In this document: piece by piece, positions 1 to 5,951 of the stretch
Position numbering within the stretch: the stretch's first letter is position 1
Layout: each line of letters begins with the position of its first letter
Assembly (NCBI GenBank): GCA_045601285.1
Contig: JAZRZJ010000027.1
Coordinates: forward strand, 1 to 5,951
Length of the DNA stretch: 5,951 nucleotides
From: F23-B02 sp045601285
GTDB lineage: Bacteria; Bacillota; Clostridia; Oscillospirales; Oscillospiraceae
Reading direction: 5' to 3'
The notes under the pieces: model-generated
The model's input: the letters and a program-made list of their open reading frames with translations, nothing else
The model's database searches: none
What the model was told of the DNA's origin: nothing
Program-made: the position numbers and the translations under genes

Positions 1-1801
<1,801 letters not shown>

Positions 1802-1805
<4 letters not shown>

Positions 1806-2116
1806 CCGAGTTCCTCCAGAGCTGCCTCGGCCTTGTTGGCAAGAACGCGGAGCTCTCCGATGAACGCCTTTGCAACCTCGGAGGAGCTGCTGATGCCGGT
1901 GGGATTGGTGCTGCGTCCCAGAAGATAGTCAGCGGTTACGTTGTAGTAATCGCAGACCTTGCACACAAAGTTAAGGCCGGGCTCACGGGCGCCGTTTTCA
2001 TAGTGGCTCAGCAGAGCCTGGCTTATTCCTAAATCCGAAGCTGCCTTGCGCTGACTGAAGCCGCTTCTGTGGCGCAGCTCGGAAAGAGTCTGTGAGAAAG
2101 TGTTTTTGTTATCCAT
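1802..2116 (-). CDS. XRE (Cro/CI)-family helix-turn-helix transcriptional regulator
   Basis: This is a 104-residue DNA-binding protein. The HTH_3-type domain covers about residues 8-67. Helix 2 starts at SQRKAASDLG (21-30), the recognition helix is SQALLSHYENG (32-42), and the family-typical YYNVTADYLLGR closes the domain at 57-68. Residues 76-104 are a predicted helical, Ala/Glu-rich tail that may support dimerisation; no sensor or peptidase domain is present. The ATG at 2116 has a GGAG 6 nt upstream and lies about 28 nt after the predicted transcription start. The stop codon overlaps the lepA start by 4 bases, so the two genes form one transcript. Three palindromic sites over its own promoter point to autoregulation. 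Its ligand or signal is unknown. The family call is secure; the regulatory target is inferred from position only. Confidence 0.95.
1813..1817 (-). promoter_or_regulatory. Ribosome binding site of lepA, inside the upstream gene
   Basis: On the minus strand GGAGG lies 7 nt before the lepA ATG and within the last codons of the XRE regulator gene. It supports the ATG at 1805 as the true start and makes translation coupled to the upstream gene likely. Confidence 0.8.
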
Positions 2117-2138
2117 GGCAATCTCCGTCCCAATTGAT

Positions 2139-2177
2139 TACAGTTTGTATATTATACATTCTGTAATACAGTTTGTA
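2139..2177. promoter_or_regulatory. Three TACA-N3-TGTA palindromic operator candidates
   Basis: The sites are TACAGTTTGTA (2139-2149), TACATTCTGTA (2155-2165) and TACAGTTTGTA (2167-2177). The first and third are identical, and all keep the TACA/TGTA arms with a 3-nt centre. They sit over the start site, the -10/spacer and the -35 of the xre-lepA promoter. Centre spacings are 16 and 12 bp. The array also reads as overlapping palindromes of other phase, such as CTGTAATACAG at 2161-2171. The most economical reading is repression by the adjacent XRE protein. BlaI/MecI-type repressors also use TACA/TGTA arms, but no such gene is seen here. Confidence 0.65.
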
Positions 2178-2179
2178 AA
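2151..2179 (-). promoter_or_regulatory. Sigma-A-type promoter of the xre-lepA operon
   Basis: On the minus strand the -35 TTTACA (2179-2174) and a perfect -10 TATAAT (2156-2151) are separated by exactly 17 bp. Transcription should start near 2144, about 28 nt before the regulator ATG. Candidate operators overlap both hexamers and the start site. Confidence 0.75.
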
Positions 2180-2198
2180 TAGAAATCTTGCTAAATAC

Positions 2199-2227
2199 TT
2201 GAAAAATTTTTTGTCTGGTGTTAAAGT
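2199..2227 (+). promoter_or_regulatory. Tentative promoter of pta
   Basis: TTGAAA (2199-2204) and TAAAGT (2222-2227) are 17 bp apart and lie 52 nt before the pta ATG. The -10 is only a 4/6 match. A better TATAAT at 2258-2263 is too close to the ribosome binding site to serve pta. Another weak pair starts at TTGTCT (2211). A plus-strand promoter must exist between the divergent genes, but the exact choice is uncertain. Confidence 0.35.
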
Positions 2228-2279
2228 GATAAATGTAAATTTTTGCGGCAAAAGCCGTATAATTATGGAGGAAATATAA

Positions 2280-3278
2280 ATGTTTGAAAAACTGGTTGAA
2301 GTTCTGAAGAACGATCCCCGTAAGATAGTCTACACCGAAGGCCACGATGCACGTATCCTTGAGTCTGCCGCTCGCCTGAAGGCAGAGGGCTTCCTTACCC
2401 CCATTCTCGTGGGCAATGTTGACGTTGTCAAGGCTGAAGCTGCAAAGGGCGGCTTCGATATTGAAGGTCTTGAAATTCTCGATCCCGCAACCTACGAAGG
2501 CATGGACGAAATGGTTGCAACCATGGTCGAGCTCCGCAAGGGCAAGATGACTCCCGAGGAGTGCAGAGCAAATCTCATGAAGGGCAATTACTTCGGCACC
2601 ATGCTCGTAAAGATGGGCAAGGCCGACTGTCTGCTGGGCGGCGCAACCTACTCCACCGCTGACACCGTCCGTCCCGCACTCCAGCTCGTAAAGACCAAGA
2701 AGGGTGCACATCTCGTATCCTCCTGCTTCATCATGATCCGCGGCGAAGAGACTCTGGCAATGGGCGACTGCGCAATCAACATTGATTATCAGGATACCGT
2801 TGACAAGGAAGGCAACGTAACCTTCACCGCAGCTCAGAAGCTGGCAGAGGTCGCAATCGAAACCGCAAAGACCGCACAGGTCTTCGGTGTTGACCCCAAA
2901 GTTGCAATGCTCAGCTACTCCACCAAGGGCAGCGGTAAGGGCGCAAATGTTGACCTCGTCCGCAACGCCACCGAGGAAGTCAAGAAGCTTGCTCCCGAAC
3001 TCAAGGTAGACGGCGAAATGCAGTTTGACGCAGCGGTTTCTCCCGTTGTGGGTCAGCTTAAGTTCCCCGGCAGCCCCGTTGCAGGCTATGCCAACACCTT
3101 CATCTTCCCCGAAATCCAGTCCGGCAACATCGGCTATAAGATCGCTGCACGTCTGGGCGGCTTTGCAGCATACGGTCCCATTCTCCAGGGCCTCAACGCT
3201 CCCATCAACGATCTGAGCCGCGGCTGCAACGCAGAGGAAGTTTATCAGATGTCTATTATCACCGCCGCTCTTAAATAA
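2280..3278 (+). CDS. pta: Phosphate acetyltransferase (phosphotransacetylase)
   Basis: Pta interconverts acetyl-CoA plus phosphate with acetyl phosphate plus CoA (EC 2.3.1.8). In fermenters acetate kinase then uses acetyl phosphate to make ATP. The 332-residue cytosolic protein is one PTA_PTB domain of normal short-form length, without the N-terminal DRTGG/CobB-like extension of long forms. Visible family signatures are GGATYSTADTVRPALQ (120-135), STKGSGKG (214-221), DGEMQFDAA (244-252), NTFIFPEIQSGNIGYK (272-287) and INDLSRGCNAEEVY (309-322). Ser313/Arg314 correspond, from memory, to the CoA/active-site Ser-Arg pair of the Methanosarcina enzyme. Where I recall an Asp after RGC in that enzyme, this one has Glu320, a conservative change. 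GGAGG lies 8 nt before the ATG. A small hairpin (CGGC, AAAA loop, GCCG; 2246-2257) is in the leader. Acetate kinase is not next to it; two repeats and a terminator follow, so it appears monocistronic. Confidence 0.97.
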   Translation: MFEKLVEVLKNDPRKIVYTEGHDARILESAARLKAEGFLTPILVGNVDVVKAEAAKGGFDIEGLEILDPATYEGMDEMVATMVELRKGKMTPEECRANLMKGNYFGTMLVKMGKADCLLGGATYSTADTVRPALQLVKTKKGAHLVSSCFIMIRGEETLAMGDCAINIDYQDTVDKEGNVTFTAAQKLAEVAIETAKTAQVFGVDPKVAMLSYSTKGSGKGANVDLVRNATEEVKKLAPELKVDGEMQFDAAVSPVVGQLKFPGSPVAGYANTFIFPEIQSGNIGYKIAARLGGFAAYGPILQGLNAPINDLSRGCNAEEVYQMSIITAALK

Positions 3279-3287
3279 GCGCATCTT

Positions 3288-3403
3288 GCGTGTCTTTTCC
3301 GCCGTAAGTTCGTTGCTTCCCCTCGAAATATCTGTATATTCCTTCGGGAAAGCGCCTTCTTACAGCAAAAAATCCACGGCAAGCTGCTATTGCGCAGTGG
3401 TTT
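3288..3403. repeat. 116-bp intergenic repeat, copy 1
   Basis: This copy matches 3428-3543 at 115 of 116 positions, with one difference (G3378 versus A3518). It begins 10 bp after the pta stop. The left two-thirds folds as a nested hairpin: GTAAG (3304-3308) with CTTAC (3359-3363), GCTTCCCC (3315-3322) with GGGAAAGC (3346-3353, one mismatch), and AATAT (3327-3331) with ATATT (3336-3340) around a CTGT loop. The right end has CCAC (3374-3377) opposite GTGG (3397-3400). No convincing coding frame is present. It behaves like a dispersed structured repeat (MITE/REP-like) or part of the pta 3' UTR. Confidence 0.85.
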
Positions 3404-3427
3404 TATAGGTGCAAAGCTAAACGCACA

Positions 3428-3543
3428 GCGTGTCTTTTCCGCCGTAAGTTCGTTGCTTCCCCTCGAAATATCTGTATATTCCTTCGGGAAAGCGCCTTCT
3501 TACAGCAAAAAATCCACAGCAAGCTGCTATTGCGCAGTGGTTT
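3428..3543. repeat. 116-bp intergenic repeat, copy 2
   Basis: This is the second copy, exactly 140 bp downstream of the first and with the same nested hairpin. A 24-bp unique spacer (3404-3427) separates the copies. It ends 15 bp before the pta terminator stem, so both copies should be transcribed as part of the pta 3' UTR. On the minus strand the CCAC/GTGG hairpin is followed by a T run, so it is also weakly terminator-like in that direction. Confidence 0.85.
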
Positions 3544-3558
3544 AATAAGTTGATCAAT

Positions 3559-3587
3559 AAAGGCAGGGTCTTAAGCCCTGCCTTTTT
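3559..3587 (+). terminator. Intrinsic terminator of pta
   Basis: The stem AAAGGCAGGG (3559-3568) pairs perfectly with CCCTGCCTTT (3576-3585) around a 7-nt loop and runs into a TTTTT tract. It is the first strong terminator after pta and ends that transcript beyond the two repeats. Confidence 0.9.
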
Positions 3588-3614
3588 CAGAAACATATTC
3601 TGATTATATAGGAG

Positions 3615-3766
3615 TAGGAGATCCTTCACTTCGTTCAGGATGACAGAGGGTTTTAAACTGCCGTGTCATTCTGAGCGTTAGCGAAGAATCCCCCCGAAAA
3701 GACAGCGAAACCTACACTGCCGCGTCATTCTGAGCGTCAGCGAAGAATCCCCCAAAAATACAGAAT
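3615..3766. repeat. Left hairpin-repeat module (R-, R+, R+, tail)
   Basis: R- lies at 3620-3645 and reads as the hairpin unit on the minus strand (core ATCCTGAACGAAGTGAAGG). R+ units lie at 3665-3690 and 3724-3749 (both start GTCATTCTGAGCG), 59 bp apart, with loops GTTA and GTCA. The spacer carries GACAGCGAAACCTACAC, also present in the right module. After the second R+ comes an A-rich tail (3753-3766) that resembles the tail of the right module. The module ends 13 bp before the GIY-YIG start codon. Such GTCATTCTGAGCG-type repeats are often seen dispersed in gut bacterial genomes. Confidence 0.85.
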
Positions 3767-3779
3767 CGAGATATAAACC

Positions 3780-4058
3780 ATGCCTTACTATGTATATATG
3801 ATGACAAACAAATATAACACTGTCCTATATACAGGTGTGACAAACAACCTGGGACGCAGAATAGGCGAGCATAAAAGCCACGAAATCGAAGGGTTTACGA
3901 AAAAGTACAATGCTTGCAAGCTCGTGTTTGCTGAGGAATTTTCCGAAGTTAATGATGCAATAGCTGCGGAGAAGAGAATAAAGGGTTGGACAAGGGCAAA
4001 GAAAAATGCCCTGATTGAAAGCATTAACCCTGAGTGGAAGGATTTATCTGCTGAATAG
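3780..4058 (+). CDS. Small stand-alone GIY-YIG endonuclease domain protein
   Basis: This 92-residue protein is essentially only a GIY-YIG catalytic domain, in the style of the UPF0213/YhbQ group. The variant GIY and YIG strands are YVY (4-6) and YTG (17-19). NLGRRIGEH (23-31) holds the conserved Arg (26/27) and His31, and AIAAEKRIKGW (60-70) holds the metal-binding-type Glu64. The C-terminus INPEWKDL (82-89) is typical of these small proteins. No DNA-binding domain is attached. The start is fixed by an in-frame TAA two codons upstream; the ribosome binding site is weak (GAG, 9 nt). Repeat modules lie on both sides, and the stop codon is the first triplet of the right one. Its A-rich codon use differs from pta and lepA, which fits transfer. 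It probably cuts DNA; recognition of the flanking hairpins is my inference and is untested. Confidence 0.92.
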   Translation: MPYYVYMMTNKYNTVLYTGVTNNLGRRIGEHKSHEIEGFTKKYNACKLVFAEEFSEVNDAIAAEKRIKGWTRAKKNALIESINPEWKDLSAE

Positions 4059-4264
4059 GAGATCCTTCATTTCGTTCAGGATGACAGATGATTTAGGTTC
4101 CCGTGTCATTCTGAGCGCAGCGAAGAATCCTCCGAAAAGACAGCGAAACCTACACCACCGTGTCATTCTGAGCGTCAGCGAAGAATCCCCCGAAATGACA
4201 GCGAAACCTACACCACCGTGTCATTCTGAGCGTCAGCGAAGAATCCCCTCAAATAATGCGGAAT
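4056..4264. repeat. Right hairpin-repeat module (R-, R+, R+, R+, tail)
   Basis: R- lies at 4061-4086 and differs from the left R- by one base. R+ units lie at 4105-4129, 4162-4187 and 4220-4245, at 57- and 58-bp spacing. The first of these has a one-base-shorter loop (GCA instead of GTCA). Spacers share GACAGCGAAACCTACACCACC. The A-rich tail (4250-4264) resembles that of the left module. The last R+ ends 50 bp before the tadA start codon, so the promoter region of tadA is either inside the array or was displaced by it. Confidence 0.85.
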
Positions 4265-4294
4265 GTCTGTGACGAAGAACAAAGAGGTAACACA

Positions 4295-4741
4295 ATGGAC
4301 AGAGAATATTACATGGATATGGCCCTTGAATACGCAAGGGAAGCCTTTGAAGCCGGGGAAGTACCCGTGGGCTGCGTCATCGTAAACGCCGACGGCAAGG
4401 TCATAGGCAGCGGACGCAATCGCCGGGAAGGAACCCACGACGCCTCAGCCCATGCGGAAATGGAGGCTATACGCGAGGCCTGCTCGGAAATTGAGGACTG
4501 GCGGCTTTCCGGCTGCACAATGTTCGTCACCCTTGAGCCCTGCCCCATGTGCGCCGGAGGTATAATCAATTCCCGCATTACCAGCGTGGTATACGGTGCA
4601 AAGGACGAAAACACGGGCTCCTGCGGCAGCGTAATTAACCTCTTTGAAGAGCGCTACGGCCATAAACCCGCCGTTTACGGCGGAGTCAGAAATGACGAAT
4701 GCGCGGAAATACTGAAAAGCTTCTTTGAAAAGCGCCGCTGA
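4295..4741 (+). CDS. tadA: tRNA-specific adenosine deaminase (A34 to I34)
   Basis: TadA deaminates adenosine 34 of tRNA-Arg(ACG) to inosine, allowing one tRNA to read several Arg codons; it acts in the cytosol as a dimer. The 148-residue protein has the zinc-deaminase set: EVPVG (22-26), HAE with His53 and catalytic Glu55, and PCPMC with zinc-ligand Cys83 and Cys86. GAKDENTG (101-108) includes Asp104, matching the substrate-loop Asp of the E. coli enzyme. Length is normal for the family. I chose the ATG at 4295 because GAGG lies 7 nt upstream and the protein then begins as family members do. An in-frame ATG at 4256 would add 13 residues read from repeat-tail DNA and has no ribosome binding site. 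No promoter is obvious between the repeat module and the gene. No terminator was seen after it. Confidence 0.95.
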   Translation: MDREYYMDMALEYAREAFEAGEVPVGCVIVNADGKVIGSGRNRREGTHDASAHAEMEAIREACSEIEDWRLSGCTMFVTLEPCPMCAGGIINSRITSVVYGAKDENTGSCGSVINLFEERYGHKPAVYGGVRNDECAEILKSFFEKRR

Positions 4742-4754
4742 CAGAATATCCTCC

Positions 4755-4783
4755 TTGACAAGCATTTTGTACAAGACTATATT
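4755..4783 (+). promoter_or_regulatory. Near-consensus sigma-A promoter of the membrane-protein operon
   Basis: A perfect -35 TTGACA (4755-4760), a 17-bp spacer and -10 TATATT (4778-4783) predict a start near 4790, about 30 nt before the ATG. The -35 lies inside the palindrome CTTGACAAG (4754-4762), and the spacer holds the palindrome TTGTACAA (4767-4774), a possible operator pair. Confidence 0.8.
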
Positions 4784-4819
4784 AAATGTATAGACACAAA
4801 CAATTAAAGGAGGAAAAAT

Positions 4820-5461
4820 ATGTCAGAATACACACAGTCTGCGTTTACGATTTTGCGTGACCCGCAGGCAACAATGCACTGGTACGCGGTGCCTCTGTTC
4901 CTCATTGTGCTGTACATTGTCACAAAGGAACTCAGCCAGAAGCACTATAAGGTGGTTCTGGGCGGTGTGGCGCTCTGGGGCGTTGATATTTTCAACGAAA
5001 TCTGGAACTCCATGATTTGCTCCATCAGCGGCTGGGCTCCCGTATGGGGCACACCCGTTGGCGTGGGCGACACGTCCCTGCTCATCATGATAGGCTACAA
5101 TCTTGAGATTTCAATGATGTTTCTTATCATGGGCATTTCCGTCTGCCTCATGCTTCCCGAGGACAGAAAGCAGAAGATCCTCGGCATGAACAACCGCATT
5201 TTCTACTGCATCGTTCTCACCACCGCCGCTGTTCTGGTTGAGTGCTTCCTCAACTACTGCGGTATACTTACATGGGAGTGGAGCTTCTGGCAGAGAAGCT
5301 GCCCCTGGATCCTGTGGCTCATCGGCTATCTGCCCTTCTTCGCCACCGCATTCTACGTACATGACAGACCCACCGTTAAGGCGGCACTTAAGGTTGACGG
5401 AATTATCCTCGGCTTTGACGCATTACTGATAATCGTCTGCGCCTGCCTGGGCTGGATTTAA
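4820..5461 (+). CDS. Unrecognised multi-span membrane protein, 213 aa
   Basis: I do not recognise this family. Hydrophobic stretches at about 22-36, 44-65, 84-111, 126-148, 160-180 and 190-211 suggest five or six transmembrane helices. No cleavable signal peptide is seen. Several predicted membrane segments hold polar or charged residues: Asp56, Glu60 and Asn63 in VDIFNEIWNSM, Asn94 and Glu96 in GYNLEISMM, and Glu141 and Asn145 in VECFLNYCG. There are also many Trp residues (for example WEWSFWQ, 152-158). Buried acidic residues hint at transport, ion or proton handling, or cofactor binding, but no substrate can be named. AGGAGG lies 6 nt before the ATG, and a near-consensus promoter lies just upstream. 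The stop codon merges with the ribosome binding site of the next small gene (TAAGGAGG), so the two are co-translated. Coding status is strong; function is unknown. Confidence 0.88.
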   Translation: MSEYTQSAFTILRDPQATMHWYAVPLFLIVLYIVTKELSQKHYKVVLGGVALWGVDIFNEIWNSMICSISGWAPVWGTPVGVGDTSLLIMIGYNLEISMMFLIMGISVCLMLPEDRKQKILGMNNRIFYCIVLTTAAVLVECFLNYCGILTWEWSFWQRSCPWILWLIGYLPFFATAFYVHDRPTVKAALKVDGIILGFDALLIIVCACLGWI

Positions 5462-5474
5462 GGAGGAAAGCATC

Positions 5475-5609
5475 ATGATAGAGAATATTGCAGAGTATTC
5501 CGGCGCACTTGCCGTGCTGATTGCCGCAACGGTCATTGACCTTGCCGCAGTTGCAGTGGCATTCAGGGACTTCCTTAAAAAAGATAAAACCGAAGAAGAG
5601 AATAAGTAA
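5475..5609 (+). CDS. Small single-span membrane protein, 44 aa
   Basis: The frame begins MIENIAEYSGALAVLIAATV and ends with a charged tail, KKDKTEEENK. Residues 10-30 form one predicted transmembrane helix with a single buried acid, Asp22; the tail is probably cytoplasmic. AGGAGG (5461-5466) lies 8 nt before the ATG and overlaps the stop of the upstream membrane gene. A strong terminator begins 1 nt after the stop codon. The tight packing argues that this is a real gene and likely a partner or accessory subunit of the 213-residue protein. I recognise no family. It is easily missed because of its length. Confidence 0.8.
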   Translation: MIENIAEYSGALAVLIAATVIDLAAVAVAFRDFLKKDKTEEENK

Positions 5610-5610
5610 C

Positions 5611-5644
5611 AAAAAATTCCCCGACGAGAGTCGGGGAATTTTTT
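5611..5644. terminator. Bidirectional intrinsic terminator
   Basis: A perfect 15-bp stem (5611-5625 with 5630-5644) has the CCCCGAC/GTCGGGG core, a GAGA tetraloop, and A and T tracts on the two sides. It ends the two-gene membrane operon and can also stop the minus-strand phosphoribosyltransferase transcript arriving from the right. Confidence 0.93.
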
Positions 5645-5689
5645 ATCAGGGAACAGGCATTGCAGGTTGGCGATCCGCCTCTCTCATGG

Positions 5690-5746
5690 CCCCCCTTGTC
5701 TAAAGGGGGCTGTCAGCGAAGCTGACTGGGGGATTCCCTGCGGGAA
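5690..5746. repeat. Triple-hairpin intergenic repeat
   Basis: Three hairpins follow one another: CCCCCTT/AAGGGGG (5691-5697, 5703-5709), GTCAGC/GCTGAC with a GAA triloop (5712-5726), and TTCCC/GGGAA with a TGC loop (5734-5746). A small GGCG/CGCC hairpin lies just before (5669-5679). No open frame of note is present, and no T tract follows, so it is not a terminator. Sequences of this CCCCCTTGTCTAAAGGGGG kind recur between genes in Clostridia, from general memory. Confidence 0.7.
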
Positions 5747-5761
5747 ATTATACCCTGCCGC

Positions 5762-5951
5762 TTATGCCTTAATGCTGCCGTCGGCATTGAACAGGGGAAG
5801 CTTGCCGAGTACGATGATGTCATCGCGGTCAAAGGCATCGCCCTCTGCGAGAACGGCCATCTTTGCAACAACATTGCCGCCTGCGGTGTTCACAAGCTCT
5901 TCGACTGCACGGAGTGATTCGCCGGTGGAAATAACATCGTCGAGAATAACA
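5762..5951 (-). CDS. Purine-type (adenine-like) phosphoribosyltransferase, C-terminal 62 residues; 5' end cut by window edge
   Basis: Type I phosphoribosyltransferases join a nucleobase to PRPP in purine salvage. The visible part begins with the PRPP-binding motif: VILDDVISTGESLRAVEELV, residues 1-20 of the fragment, with the acidic pair DD and the STGES loop. It continues through a strand-helix core (AGGNVVAKMAVLAEGD) and ends LPLFNADGSIKA before TAA. The tail after the motif resembles adenine phosphoribosyltransferase-like proteins of Clostridia and Actinobacteria, but substrate specificity sits largely in the missing N-terminal part, so xanthine or another purine is possible. The gene reads leftward toward the bidirectional terminator about 118 nt away. 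Confidence 0.85.
   Translation of the reverse strand, partial: VILDDVISTGESLRAVEELVNTAGGNVVAKMAVLAEGDAFDRDDIIVLGKLPLFNADGSIKA

Larger units (their letters stand above)
3615..4264 (+). mobile_element. Candidate repeat-bounded GIY-YIG element
   Basis: A GIY-YIG nuclease gene is enclosed by two copies of one module: R-, then R+ units, then an A-rich tail. The modules are 3615-3766 and 4056-4264. The first 33 bp of the two modules are identical at 32 positions. The right module starts exactly at the stop codon (TAG) of the gene, so gene and repeat abut without a gap. It sits between the terminator of pta and the ribosome binding site of tadA, a typical landing place for a non-disruptive insertion. 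No terminal target-site duplication could be recognised, and the exact ends are uncertain. Mobility is an inference from layout. Confidence 0.5.

Noticed and set aside
2246..2257. Riboswitch or attenuator in the pta leader
   Set aside because: There is only a 4-bp stem with an AAAA loop, with no terminator alternative or known aptamer pattern in the short leader.
2258..2263. TATAAT as the -10 of pta
   Set aside because: Transcription would start at or inside the ribosome binding site (2267-2271), and no -35 lies at the right distance.
2109..3284. Long minus-strand open frame (391 codons) covering pta
   Set aside because: It is the antisense shadow of pta, whose strong codon bias removes stops on the other strand. 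The protein has no recognisable motif, and pta itself is unmistakable.
3417..3629. Minus-strand frame of 70 codons over repeat copy 2 and the terminator
   Set aside because: It contains the terminator stem and repeat hairpins, lacks a ribosome binding site, and has no homologue-like features.
3615..4264. CRISPR array
   Set aside because: The repeats are regularly spaced at about 58 bp, but the spacers are near-identical to each other, the units are few and inverted ones occur, and no cas gene is present.
4015..4272. Plus-strand frame of 85 codons running across the right repeat module
   Set aside because: Its translation is only the repeat read as protein (VILSAAKNP, CHSERQRRIP type), a common spurious prediction.
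4256..4294. Upstream in-frame ATG for tadA at 4256
   Set aside because: It has no ribosome binding site, would add 13 residues derived from repeat-tail DNA, and family members begin at the ATG at 4295.

Overview
The window looks like a chromosomal segment of a Gram-positive Clostridia bacterium, most likely an Oscillospiraceae/Ruminococcus-type gut anaerobe. This is an inference from three things: strong GGAGG ribosome binding sites before most genes, a fermentative-type single-domain phosphotransacetylase, and intergenic repeats of the GTCATTCTGAGCG kind. I could run no database search.

Left part (1-2180, minus strand): an XRE-family regulator gene and lepA (elongation factor 4) form an operon with a 4-base ATGA overlap. 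lepA runs off the left edge just short of its expected end. The operon promoter (TTTACA, 17 bp, TATAAT) is covered by three copies of a TACA-N3-TGTA palindrome, which suggests autoregulation by the XRE protein and therefore control of lepA.

Centre left (2199-3587, plus strand): divergently transcribed pta (phosphate acetyltransferase), followed by two near-identical 116-bp copies of a hairpin-rich intergenic repeat and then a strong intrinsic terminator.

Centre (3615-4264): the most unusual part. A 92-residue stand-alone GIY-YIG nuclease is bounded on both sides by the same module: one inverted repeat unit (R-), then two or three direct units (R+) at about 58-bp spacing, then a similar A-rich tail. 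The R- and R+ units differ in sequence but share one fold: a 5-bp stem, a tandem G.A mismatch, a 2-bp stem and a 3-4 nt loop, with paired base changes in the stems. This resembles in layout a nuclease with its own hairpin substrate repeats, as known for REP sequences and RAYT transposases, but with a different nuclease family.

Right part (4295-5951): tadA (tRNA adenosine deaminase) starts about 30 bp after the module. A near-consensus promoter then drives a two-gene operon of an unrecognised multi-span membrane protein (213 aa) and a 44-residue single-span protein. A bidirectional 15-bp terminator stem, another hairpin repeat, and the 3' end of a minus-strand purine-type phosphoribosyltransferase gene close the window.
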